A stretch of 14,070 nucleotides of DNA, from contig JAISWA010000233.1 in assembly GCA_031271275.1 (NCBI GenBank), positions 1 to 14,070 of the forward strand. The letters run 5' to 3'. Both the position numbers and the translations under genes were made by a program. The first letter of the stretch is position 1. Each line of letters begins with the position of its first letter. The notes under the pieces were generated by a model that saw only the letters and a program-made list of their open reading frames with translations, searched no databases and had not been told where the DNA came from. This document shows, piece by piece, positions 6,086 through 13,608 of this stretch. This DNA comes from Clostridiales bacterium (GTDB taxonomy: Bacteria > Bacillota > Clostridia > Lachnospirales > WQUN01).

Positions 6086-8253
6086 CTGACCACCGTCTCC
6101 CCTTCCTCAAGCCCGCTGATAACCTCCGTCTGCACCCCGTTGGAAAGCCCGGTGACCACCTTGCGCTGCTCGAAGGTGCCGTCCGATAGCGCGACTTTCA
6201 CGTATTGCAGCTCGTTCTCCATAAACACCGCCTTGTTGGGGATGAGCAGCACGTCCTTGTTTTCCTTTTTTACAAAGGTGATGTAGGCGTTCATGCCGTC
6301 TTTGATGATGTTGGAGGTTTCGTCGAGCAGGCAGGTCACCTCGTAGGTGGTTATGCCGTTGGAATCGGTGGTGGGTATGCTGTCCACGTTGGTGACGGTT
6401 CCGTAGAACACGCCGTCGCCGATGGCGTCTATGGTCACGTTAATGCGCTGCCCCTTTTCCACGCTGACGATGTCGCCCTCCGTAATGCTCGCCGTAAGGT
6501 AAATCTGCGTCACGTCGCAGAGGGTCATAAAACCGTCGCTGTTGCCTGTGCCGAACATCATCACCCCCGGCGGGCCCGCCTGTTCGGTGACGCTTTCGCC
6601 CACGCTCTTGGAAATGCTGAGTATCTGCCCGTCTATGGGCGCGTAAAGGCTGACTTGCTTTAAATTGTCCTCCGCTTCCTGCAGCGCGAGCTTCGCTTCC
6701 TCCAACTCAAACTCCGCGTTGGAGATGGACGCGTTGGAGTTTTTGTTCATGTCCGCGTTTATCTGCTTAAGCTGAAGGCTGACCAACGCCTCGGCACGCT
6801 GATTTTCGTAATCGCTTCGTGCCCGGGTCAGGTTGGTGTGCGCCTTGTCCACATTCGCCTGCGCGTCGGTGACGGCCGTCCGCGCGTTCTCAAGCTGTTC
6901 CGCCGCGTCTTCCTCCGCTTGCAGCCTCGCCCGTTCCTTGTCCGTTTTGGCTTTTTCAAGGTTTGCCGTCGCGTCGTCCAACGCCGCCTTGGCGGTTTCG
7001 TACTTTTCCCCGTTTTCGCTTTCGTTTTGGGAAACCGCCCGTTCCAAATCCGTCTGCGCCTTTGCAAGCTGTTTTTTCGCGTCCTCCACCGCCTGGTTTT
7101 GGCTGAGGGTTTTGGAAGGCGCGCTTTCGTTAAAATCCGCCTTTGCCCGCGCCAGTTCCGCCTTCGCGTCGTCCAACGCTTTCTGCGCGTCCTCGCTGGC
7201 GGTTTGGGCGGAGTCCACCTTTGTTTTAGCCGACGCCACCGCCGACTCGCTTGAGCTTGACGCCTTGTCGTATTCGCTTTGGGCGGAGCTTATTTTGCTT
7301 TCCGCTTCCTGCAGCGCCATGCGGTTTTCCTCGGTGGGGTTCTCCGCGTAGGCGTTGTAGGCTATGTAGTAATTATTGAACGCGGAATCCAACGTCTGCG
7401 TCGCCGAGCTGCTTACGCCCGTTTCCTTGGCGCTGGTGTAATCCTTCATGGCGGCGGCGTGTTCCGATTTTTTGCGCTTTAGGTTGGTCTCGGCTTCTTC
7501 GATGGCCTTGTCGTACTGGTAGCTGTCGAAGTCGAACGCTTCGTCCCTCGCTTCCTCTAATGCCGCTTCCTTGCGCAGCAGGTTGGTTTTCGCGTCCGCG
7601 ATGGCGTTCTGGTAGGAATAATCGTCAAATTCCTCCAGAAGCTCCGCTTCGGCTTCGTCAAATTCCTTTTGCCGGGCGGTGAGGTTTTTTTCCGCTTCCG
7701 CGATTTGGTTGTCGTAGGTGTAGGGGTCGAAGGGCGACGCCACATTTAACTCCGCCTCCGCCAGTTCCGCCGTTTTCCGTTCCAGGGAAGTCCGCGCCTC
7801 GGAAATCGCCAACGCGTAGGTGTAATCGTCGAAAGCGCCGCCTATGGTTTGCCGTAATTTTTCAAGCTCGTTTTCGTCGCTTAGCACGCTGTACTCATAT
7901 TGGCTTACGGCGTTGTCGTAAGCGGTTTGCGCTTTGTTCAGGTTGTTTTTCGCGCTGCTGATTTCAAACTGGTAACCGGTATCGTCGAGCTCCGCGAGCA
8001 GGTCGCCTGTTTTGACCGAATCCCCCACGGAATACTGAATGCTGCTGACCGTGCCAGACGCCCCGAAGTTGACGCTGGTGACCGGAAGCGCCACCCGCCC
8101 GTCCGCCCCAAGCCCCAACACCAGGTCGCCCCTGGTAACGGAGACGGTGTTTATTTTTTCAACGGGGGCTTCGGCGGCGTTCAGCATGGAACAGCCCGTC
8201 GCGCCCAGTAATACCGCGAGGGAAACGGCGGCAAGGTTTAAGCGTTTCTTCAT
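6082..8253 (-). CDS. MacA/HlyD-like lipoprotein adaptor with very long coiled coil
   Basis: The 723-residue adaptor is about twice the usual MacA length. A lipoprotein signal ends in LGATGC with Cys21. A biotinyl-lipoyl half-domain follows (about 60-92, SVNFGASGTVSSIQYSVGDSVKTGD). Residues 93-535 are almost entirely coiled coil. The second lipoyl half (about 536-555, LYAPIDGQILSISKSVGES) comes next, then the beta-barrel and membrane-proximal domains to the C-terminus. Within the coil, residues 142-276 form four tandem units of 34, 34, 33 and about 34 residues, each starting D-x-Y-x-Y. The start is ATG 8251-8253 with AAAGGTGAT upstream. It is the first gene of the operon and overlaps the permease start. 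Family knowledge suggests that it links the permease to the cell exterior. The extra length may serve to cross a thick wall (my inference). Confidence 0.9.
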   Translation of the reverse strand: MKKRLNLAAVSLAVLLGATGCSMLNAAEAPVEKINTVSVTRGDLVLGLGADGRVALPVTSVNFGASGTVSSIQYSVGDSVKTGDLLAELDDTGYQFEISSAKNNLNKAQTAYDNAVSQYEYSVLSDENELEKLRQTIGGAFDDYTYALAISEARTSLERKTAELAEAELNVASPFDPYTYDNQIAEAEKNLTARQKEFDEAEAELLEEFDDYSYQNAIADAKTNLLRKEAALEEARDEAFDFDSYQYDKAIEEAETNLKRKKSEHAAAMKDYTSAKETGVSSSATQTLDSAFNNYYIAYNAYAENPTEENRMALQEAESKISSAQSEYDKASSSSESAVASAKTKVDSAQTASEDAQKALDDAKAELARAKADFNESAPSKTLSQNQAVEDAKKQLAKAQTDLERAVSQNESENGEKYETAKAALDDATANLEKAKTDKERARLQAEEDAAEQLENARTAVTDAQANVDKAHTNLTRARSDYENQRAEALVSLQLKQINADMNKNSNASISNAEFELEEAKLALQEAEDNLKQVSLYAPIDGQILSISKSVGESVTEQAGPPGVMMFGTGNSDGFMTLCDVTQIYLTASITEGDIVSVEKGQRINVTIDAIGDGVFYGTVTNVDSIPTTDSNGITTYEVTCLLDETSNIIKDGMNAYITFVKKENKDVLLIPNKAVFMENELQYVKVALSDGTFEQRKVVTGLSNGVQTEVISGLEEGETVVR

Positions 8254-8270
8254 CGTAATCCATCACCTTT

Positions 8271-8340
8271 TAAATAAATTTATGGTCGTGGGTTGTCATA
8301 CTGGTTAAATAAATTTATGACCGTGGGTTGTCATCCTGAG
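8271..8340. repeat. tandem duplication, 2 x 35 bp (left arm of palindrome C, copy 3)
   Basis: Two units at 8271-8305 and 8306-8340 both run TAAATAAATTTATG, then a variable GT or AC, then CGTGGGTTGTCAT. They end in the outer bases of the palindrome. The block begins just upstream of the adaptor gene's ribosome-binding site. On the reverse strand each unit carries the same ATGACA-N17-TATTTA arrangement, so any promoter element there would be duplicated too, although the -10 match is poor. Confidence 0.85.
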
Positions 8341-8403
8341 CGAAGCGAAGGATCTGTCCGTCACGCCAAACCTTTGGATTCTTCGCTTCGCTCAGAATGA
8401 CAT
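8329..8403. repeat. palindromic repeat C, copy 3
   Basis: The left arm TGTCATCCTGAGCGAAGCG and the right arm CGCTTCGCTCAGAATGACA enclose a loop of about 25 bp (8354-8378). It lies between the divergently transcribed adaptor gene and the RCC1-protein gene. The two inner arm ends differ slightly (GAAGGATC against GATTCTTC), so the hairpin has one mismatch. Confidence 0.8.
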
Positions 8404-8455
8404 GGGGTGTGCGTCTTTACGCTTCGCTCAGCATGACATGCGGTGTGCGTCTTTA
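8384..8455. repeat. tandem duplication, 2 x 36 bp (right arm of palindrome C, copy 3)
   Basis: Units at 8384-8419 and 8420-8455 both start CGCTTCGCTCAG, continue with ATGACATG and end GGTGTGCGTCTTTA. They differ at two positions. As at 4660-4782, the repeated part contains the right arm of the palindrome plus outside sequence. Confidence 0.85.
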
Positions 8456-8491
8456 AGTTGAACGGCGATATCGGGATTGTATTACGCGAAC

Positions 8492-8528
8492 CTTAATGAA
8501 AGCTTAATGGGGGTAGTTGTAGTATAAT
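8492..8528 (+). promoter_or_regulatory. candidate promoter with Pho-box-like direct repeat
   Basis: An exact 7-bp direct repeat, CTTAATG (8492-8498) and CTTAATG (8503-8509), is separated by AAAG. This 7+4+7 layout with an 11-bp period is that of known Pho boxes. A perfect TATAAT (8523-8528) lies 13 bp after the second repeat. No good -35 box is seen, which fits an activator-dependent promoter. The start codon of the downstream gene is 31 bp after the -10 box. Control by PhoP/PhoB is an inference from this architecture only. Confidence 0.5.
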
Positions 8529-8559
8529 CGCCATGTCAGACTTTTAAGGAGGTATCGGG

Positions 8560-10755
8560 GTGGCGAAGGATTTTGAAAACAGCCGTGCCTTTGAAGCGTT
8601 GGGGCATAGCTTTGAAATTACGGACGCGTTAAAAGCGTATAACGAGGTCAGGGCGGGGCAGGAGCGAAGGGCCTTTGAGATTGAGGAGCGTTACGCGACG
8701 GCGAACCAAAAAATGATGGAGGAGTTTGTCCGGCTCGCGCAGCCCGAAGCGGACAAATTTATCGCGTCTATCCGCAATAATATCCAGACACTCCAACAAG
8801 CGGACGTGGAGGGCATGAACGAACTTATCAACTATGAGGCGGCGGTCTTGCCCGAAATCGGCAGGCACCTGGTTTTCAAATACACCAAAAACGACGCGGT
8901 TACCGCGGACGATATCGGGCGTATTCTGTTTGCCGGGCATTCGGAATTGTACCGGGAAGTGTACGACGGCTTTTTCGCCAATATCTATGACGATATGGAA
9001 AAATTGGAGAGCCTGCGGGGGAACCTTGCGGCTAAACGCGAACTGCGGGACGCCGCCCGGGACGAGCCACAGTTCTCAAGCGTGGGTTTCGGGTTCCGCG
9101 GCACGGTGGCGGCGGCGGTGGGCGCGGCGGCGGCAAACGCGGGTATGGGGCTGATTCGCGGTTTCGGAGACGCGCTCGGTTACGCGTCGGATATTTCTAA
9201 AGTGGAAAAGGAAACGCTGAAAGGGCTGGACAGGGCGAAGCGGGACTTGCTGATTATGGGCGGGGAACAATTCAATAAACTCAGGGACGTATGCCGGGAA
9301 ATGCTGTATAAAGACATGAGCGAGGAACTTTCCGCGTTGGATATCACGCCGTACAAACCCCTGAGCGAAGAACAGCGGCGCGTAATTTCCCTTAAAGACG
9401 AAAACTACGGCGAGGCTTACCGGGAAGGGGACATCGGTCCCGGGCGGTACGCCGCGTACCTCTTTGGCGCGATGGCCGACGACCCGTACAACATACGTTA
9501 TTACTGCGGCCTTTATAACGCCGCCGCCCAAACGGGCGACGAAGATGCAAAGGCAGACATCCTTAGTTTCGCCGGTTTTTTAGGACTGGACAAACCCGTA
9601 AAGCGCGTACTGGAAGCGGAAGGCGCGGCGCGGTTAAGCGCGGCGGCGGCCCTGGGCGAGGATACGATAGATGAAATGAGAAAGAAGCTTTCCGCGCTGA
9701 CCCGCCTGTACGGCAAGGAAGCCCGGGCGGAAGCGGAAAGGGTTGCGCAAAAGATAAAATCGGAGGAGGAACGGCTTAACAAGATAGCGGTTTTACTGTC
9801 GGAAACGGCGGAAAAAGTACGCCTTACCCGTAAGAAAATCGCCAAATACCAAGGCCGGATAGGGGCGGGGGAAAATATCACCACGTTTATTAAGCCCGAC
9901 GGAACGGTGGGGTATGCGGGCGGCAGTAAGGAAGACCGGGAAACCAACGTGAAACATTTGAAGAACGCGGCGGCTATTTCCTCCTGCGGGCATAACACCG
10001 CCGTCCTTCACCCGGACGGCACGGCTTCTTTTGGCGGGCTTATAGGGGGTACCCTTTTTGACAGGCCCGACACAAGCGGTTGGCGTGACTTGACGGCGGT
10101 ATCCGCCGCGGACTACCACTGCGTCGGCCTGCGAAAAAACGGGACGGTGATGGCGCAGGCTTTTTATCATTTAAGGACGAGGGACTATACCTACGACTGC
10201 GACGACGACGGGCAGTGCCTTGTGTCGGAATGGAAAAATATCGTCGCGGTTTCCGCGGGCAACCGATGCACCGTCGGGCTGCGCGGCGACGGTACGGCTG
10301 TTGCGGCGGGCGCGTTAGGCTTCTATGACAGGGATAAGAAAACCACCGTCAAGGCGAAGTTCAGCGAAAGCGAAACCGTTTCGGCATGGCGCGGCCTTGC
10401 GGCGGTCGCCGCCGGAAACAGCCATGTCGTCGGTTTGCGGGAAGACGGTTCGGTTTTATGCGCCGTGCTTAGCGTCGCCGAAACAGGGCACGGCCGCATG
10501 GGCGACTGGCACGGAATCGTGGCGGTCGCCGCCGGGTTCAGCCATACGGTGGGCTTAAAATGGGACGGTACCGTCGTGGCGGTGGGGGATAATACGCACG
10601 GGCAGTGCAACGTATCGGCTTGGCGGGATATCGTCGCCATAGCCGCAACGGACAACCACACCGTGGGCTTAAAAGCAAACGGAACCCTTGTGGCCGCCGG
10701 GGCGAATAAATACGGCCAGTGCGGAGTTTCCTCCGCGCGGGTTCGGATGGCGTAG
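8560..10755 (+). CDS. RCC1-repeat protein with novel N-terminal module
   Basis: The 731-residue protein starts at GTG 8560 with AAGGAGG seven bases upstream. It has no signal peptide, so it is probably cytoplasmic. Residues 1-355 form a module shared with the next gene: helical and charged at first, with LPEIGRHLVFKYT (97-109). Then comes a Gly/Ala-rich hydrophobic segment (176-207) that could insert in or lie on a membrane. After that comes a conserved block with DITPYKPLSEE (261-271), AYREGDIGPGRYAAYLF (286-302), DDPYN (307-311) and FLGLDKP (340-346). A coiled coil runs from about 365 to 430. From 440 to the end there are about seven RCC1-type repeats (VGLK-x-DGTVVAVG, then GQC-x-VS-x-W and DIVAVAAG), which should fold as a beta-propeller. 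The RCC1 part is clear; the N-terminal module is not one I recognise. Confidence 0.88.
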   Translation: MAKDFENSRAFEALGHSFEITDALKAYNEVRAGQERRAFEIEERYATANQKMMEEFVRLAQPEADKFIASIRNNIQTLQQADVEGMNELINYEAAVLPEIGRHLVFKYTKNDAVTADDIGRILFAGHSELYREVYDGFFANIYDDMEKLESLRGNLAAKRELRDAARDEPQFSSVGFGFRGTVAAAVGAAAANAGMGLIRGFGDALGYASDISKVEKETLKGLDRAKRDLLIMGGEQFNKLRDVCREMLYKDMSEELSALDITPYKPLSEEQRRVISLKDENYGEAYREGDIGPGRYAAYLFGAMADDPYNIRYYCGLYNAAAQTGDEDAKADILSFAGFLGLDKPVKRVLEAEGAARLSAAAALGEDTIDEMRKKLSALTRLYGKEARAEAERVAQKIKSEEERLNKIAVLLSETAEKVRLTRKKIAKYQGRIGAGENITTFIKPDGTVGYAGGSKEDRETNVKHLKNAAAISSCGHNTAVLHPDGTASFGGLIGGTLFDRPDTSGWRDLTAVSAADYHCVGLRKNGTVMAQAFYHLRTRDYTYDCDDDGQCLVSEWKNIVAVSAGNRCTVGLRGDGTAVAAGALGFYDRDKKTTVKAKFSESETVSAWRGLAAVAAGNSHVVGLREDGSVLCAVLSVAETGHGRMGDWHGIVAVAAGFSHTVGLKWDGTVVAVGDNTHGQCNVSAWRDIVAIAATDNHTVGLKANGTLVAAGANKYGQCGVSSARVRMA

Positions 10756-10769
10756 GAAGGAGTATCTAT

Positions 10770-12212
10770 ATGATTGAAGCCAAGCGCGTTTTTGAAATGG
10801 GGGGGAACCGTTTTGAGGTTACGCCTGAGTTTGACGCCCACAACGCGGTCAGAAGCGAGCAATTAAGGAAGGAAAGTGAAATAACCGCCCGGTACACGCA
10901 AGTCGCCCTGCAGTGCAAAGCGGATTTTGAAGCGCTTGCGCAACAGGCGGCGGCGGAATACGCGGCGCTGATTAATCATAAAATCAATTCCGCTATGGAA
11001 GTCGCGTCCGTTGGCTTTGCGGGGCTGCAACGGTATAAAGACGAAGCGCTTCCGAGAATCGGCAAGCGGCTTATTTTTAAATATACCTCCCATGAGCTTA
11101 TCACCGTGGAAGAAGTGGCGGGCTGTATAACATTTGACCCCGCCGAATACTTTACCGGTTTCTTAAACGAAATACAGGAAATCGAAGACCGGAAAATGAG
11201 CTTTATGATTAATCAGGAATACAAGCGCATGACCCGCAGCGACCCTGCGGCGGGCGGTATCGGCTTTGGCGCGAGGGGTATCGCGGGCGCCGCGGCGGGC
11301 ACGTTGGCGGTAAGCGCCGGGTCTGCCTTACTGCGGGGTATCGGCGGCATGATAGGGCAAGGGTTAAGCAGCGCCTTTAACGCGAGGGAAACCGCCAAAA
11401 GCGTCGAAAGCGGCAAGCAGGCGCTGATAAAAGCCTTTGGCGATATAGCCGGACAGGTGGGTGCGCTTTGCGTCGGCGCGATAGAAGCGGAAATGAACGC
11501 CGAACTAAAAGCACTGGACATAAAGCCTTATAAAGCGTTCAGCGAAAGTTACGCCCGGGAGACGGAGGCAAAGACGAACAATTATGACAAAGCGTACATA
11601 AACGGCGACATTACCCCCGAAAAGTACGCTTCGCATATTTTTACCCTTATACGCGACAACCCCTACCACATGGAAAATTACCGCAAGCTTTATAAGATTG
11701 CCCTCGATACCGGGGACGGCGGCGCAAAAACAGCCATAATTGAATTTACCCGGTACTTGGGACTGGAACAGCCAATGGCGGCATTGATTTCGGCGGAAGC
11801 GGGCAGCGCGGAAGATTCCGCCGCCTCGCCCGGGGACCCCCCGGCGGCTGAAGCCCCCGCCGCGAAGAAAGTTGCCGACCCCGTGACGGCTTCCGATTAC
11901 TACGGCAAGTGGAAGGATGAAAACAATTTGGTGGCAGCCGTCTCAGCGAGTGAATTTTCCATGGGCTCGGAGGGCAAAACCTTTAAAATGAAGCTCACCA
12001 AAGCGGAAATACGGCCCAATAACGACGCGGCGACGCAGGAAGCGTACCCTACGCGAATCTTGCTTTTCGGGAAAATTGTAGCCAGAGGTTGGTGGAGCGG
12101 CGCAAGCCCGATCAACACGGAGGAGGTCTACAGCTATTATTTAAACGCGGATAAAAACCAATTAAGTTATGACCCCAAAACGAGTAAGGGAACGTTTGTT
12201 AAACTGCCGTAA
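10770..12212 (+). CDS. paralogue of the preceding N-terminal module with a different C-terminal domain
   Basis: The start chosen is ATG 10770, seven bases after GAAGGAGT, 14 bp after the previous stop. An upstream in-frame ATG at 10719 lies inside the previous gene and lacks a ribosome-binding site. The 480-residue product repeats the module of its neighbour: LPRIGKRLIFKYT (94-106), a Gly/Ala-rich hydrophobic segment (162-200), DIKPYKAFSES (250-260), AYINGDITPEKYASHIF (275-291), DNPYH (296-300) and YLGLEQP (329-335). After an Ala/Pro-rich linker (about 342-372) the RCC1 part is replaced by about 105 residues that look beta-rich. They start DYYGKWKDE (376-384) and contain ARGWWSG (438-444). 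The GKW start recalls lipocalin-like barrels, but this is a weak resemblance. Function unknown. Confidence 0.85.
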   Translation: MIEAKRVFEMGGNRFEVTPEFDAHNAVRSEQLRKESEITARYTQVALQCKADFEALAQQAAAEYAALINHKINSAMEVASVGFAGLQRYKDEALPRIGKRLIFKYTSHELITVEEVAGCITFDPAEYFTGFLNEIQEIEDRKMSFMINQEYKRMTRSDPAAGGIGFGARGIAGAAAGTLAVSAGSALLRGIGGMIGQGLSSAFNARETAKSVESGKQALIKAFGDIAGQVGALCVGAIEAEMNAELKALDIKPYKAFSESYARETEAKTNNYDKAYINGDITPEKYASHIFTLIRDNPYHMENYRKLYKIALDTGDGGAKTAIIEFTRYLGLEQPMAALISAEAGSAEDSAASPGDPPAAEAPAAKKVADPVTASDYYGKWKDENNLVAAVSASEFSMGSEGKTFKMKLTKAEIRPNNDAATQEAYPTRILLFGKIVARGWWSGASPINTEEVYSYYLNADKNQLSYDPKTSKGTFVKLP

Positions 12213-12238
12213 AATAAAAACCCCCGGGCGGTGATGGT

Positions 12239-13246
12239 TTGATTATCAGCAAGGTGAAAGACAACAGCATGAAAATGATTTTTAGGGAGCATGAATTGTT
12301 CGTTGAATTTTTGCGCGATTTCATCGGTATGGAGATTTTTAAGGGCGTGTCCGCCTCCGATGTCGTGGATATAAGCGAACGCTTCCTGCCACTGTTTGAG
12401 GAAAACAAGGATTCCGACACCGTCAAGCGAATCAACCTCAAAGGCAACGTTCCCTTGTTTGTCATTGCCATAATTGAGCATGAATCGAAAGTGAACTTCC
12501 GCTCCAGTTTTAAAATGCTTCAATACATCATGTTGGTATTGAACGAATACGAGAAAGAAGCCGACAAAGAAAAGAAAGGCATTCAATTTACCAAGGATTT
12601 CAAATATCCCCCGGTGCTGCCGATTGTTTTTTACGACGGTGAGGGGAAATGGACGGCGGAAACCAATTTTTTAAACAGAACGGATTTGCGCGAAGCGTTT
12701 TACAAGTACATACCCAAGTTTGAATATGAGTTGGTCAACCTCAACGACTACAGCCAAGACGACTTGGTGAAATTCGGCGACACCCTTTCATTGATCATGC
12801 TGATAGACAAAGTTAAAACGGCGGACGGCATACACGCGTTGGGGAACCTGCCGCCGGATTATGTAGAAAATTTGGCGTTGAACATCCCGCCGCATTTGAA
12901 TAAACTGATAGCGGACGTGATAACGGTGCTATTGACGAAAATCAACATTCCCCAAAATGAAGTGGAAACCGTATCGGAAAAAATATACCGGAAGGAGTAT
13001 CAAGAAATGTTTGCACTTTTAGAGGATTACGACGTGCAGGCAACCCGGCGCGAGGCAGAAGAAAAAGGTAAGATAGAAGGCAAATTGGAAGGTAAATTGG
13101 AAGGTAAACTGGAAGCTACATTAAATATCATTAATGAAATGCACCTTCCGCTTTCAAGAGCCATGTCTATAACGAAGCTGCAAGAAGATAACCGTAGCCG
13201 TCTTATTGAAGAATTAAAGCGGATGAATATTCTTTATACAGAGTAA
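12239..13246 (+). CDS. Rpn family recombination-promoting nuclease / putative transposase
   Basis: The protein has up to 335 residues. Rpn proteins are PD-(D/E)XK-fold DNA endonucleases related to transposase_31/YhgA; some raise RecA-independent recombination and some act as toxins. The typical clostridial sequence is visible: NSMKMIFREHELFVEFLRDF (9-28), DISERFLPLF (44-53), DSDTVKRINL (58-67), FVIAIIEHESKVNFRSSF (74-91) with the catalytic-region Glu residues, and YPPVLPIVFYDG (123-134). A helical C-terminus carries a Gly-Lys-Leu-Glu repeat. The start is uncertain: TTG 12239 retains the usual lead-in; ATG 12269, after AAGGTGA, is an alternative. It lies 26 bp after the previous gene with no terminator, so it is probably in the same operon. 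Base composition is more AT-rich than upstream. Confidence 0.87.
   Translation: MIISKVKDNSMKMIFREHELFVEFLRDFIGMEIFKGVSASDVVDISERFLPLFEENKDSDTVKRINLKGNVPLFVIAIIEHESKVNFRSSFKMLQYIMLVLNEYEKEADKEKKGIQFTKDFKYPPVLPIVFYDGEGKWTAETNFLNRTDLREAFYKYIPKFEYELVNLNDYSQDDLVKFGDTLSLIMLIDKVKTADGIHALGNLPPDYVENLALNIPPHLNKLIADVITVLLTKINIPQNEVETVSEKIYRKEYQEMFALLEDYDVQATRREAEEKGKIEGKLEGKLEGKLEATLNIINEMHLPLSRAMSITKLQEDNRSRLIEELKRMNILYTE
13065..13112 (+). repeat. 12-bp coding tandem repeat (4 units) in the rpn gene
   Basis: Four units of 12 bp, consensus AAGGTAAATTGG, encode repeated G-K-L/I-E. As the unit is a multiple of three, copy changes would lengthen or shorten the linker of the protein without a frameshift. 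Confidence 0.85.
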
Positions 13247-13258
13247 TTCCCGACTATA

Positions 13259-13367
13259 GCGAATCAACTTAATTTATGACCATCGGAAGCGTCAATGCAT
13301 GGTGGTGAACGGACGTAGCGTTTTCGGAAAAGAACCCCGACGATGGTTACATCCAAAGTTGATTCGC
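13259..13367. mobile_element. MITE-like element A, copy 2 (109 bp)
   Basis: The same perfect 12-bp terminal inverted repeats as copy 1 are present (GCGAATCAACTT at 13259, AAGTTGATTCGC ending at 13367). The first ~79 bp and last ~29 bp match copy 1 with only a few changes, but the central 177 bp are missing. It begins 12 bp after the stop of the rpn gene and could end its transcript or simply occupy its 3' flank. No clear target duplication is seen. Confidence 0.78.
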
Positions 13368-13608
13368 TTAGCGTAGCTTCGTGAAACCATCAAAGACATA
13401 TCCGCCTCGTTTAAAACCGCCAATTTTATTTCGGAAATCCAAGTACGGAAAACCCGCTTCTTAGGACTGTGCTGTCAAGGGTAATTCGGATACCATTCTA
13501 ATGGCAACTCGCTCAACTACGTTTGTCTGATAAATCAATAGAAATTATAAATTATGAACGCAATCTGTGATATGTTTTTTGGAATATTTGGCAGAAGGGT
13601 CTCGAAAA
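13368..13608. other. intergenic stretch between element A copy 2 and the phosphatase gene
   Basis: This is AT-rich DNA of about 240 bp. No gene with a start and ribosome-binding site is found; short open frames exist in two phases. The only supported signal is the promoter candidate near its right end. Confidence 0.5.
13523..13551 (+). promoter_or_regulatory. candidate sigma-A promoter for the histidine-phosphatase gene
   Basis: TTGTCT (13523-13528, four of six consensus bases) and TATAAA (13546-13551, five of six) are separated by 17 bp. This would give a leader of about 50 nt before the ATG at 13609. Confidence 0.5.

Noticed and set aside
6833..7351. Plus-strand frame opposite the adaptor coiled coil, rich in Ala, Ser and Phe
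   Set aside because: It is a mirror of the Ala/Glu/Lys-rich coiled-coil codons on the other strand. It has no start signal and no motif.
10719..10769. Upstream ATG extension of the second paralogue
   Set aside because: It lies inside the RCC1 gene without a ribosome-binding site, while ATG 10770 has a good one and aligns with the paralogue's N-terminus.
13377..13484. 35-codon open frame after element A copy 2, possibly a gene remnant
   Set aside because: There is no start codon and no recognisable family. An overlapping frame looks equally protein-like, so it may be chance.
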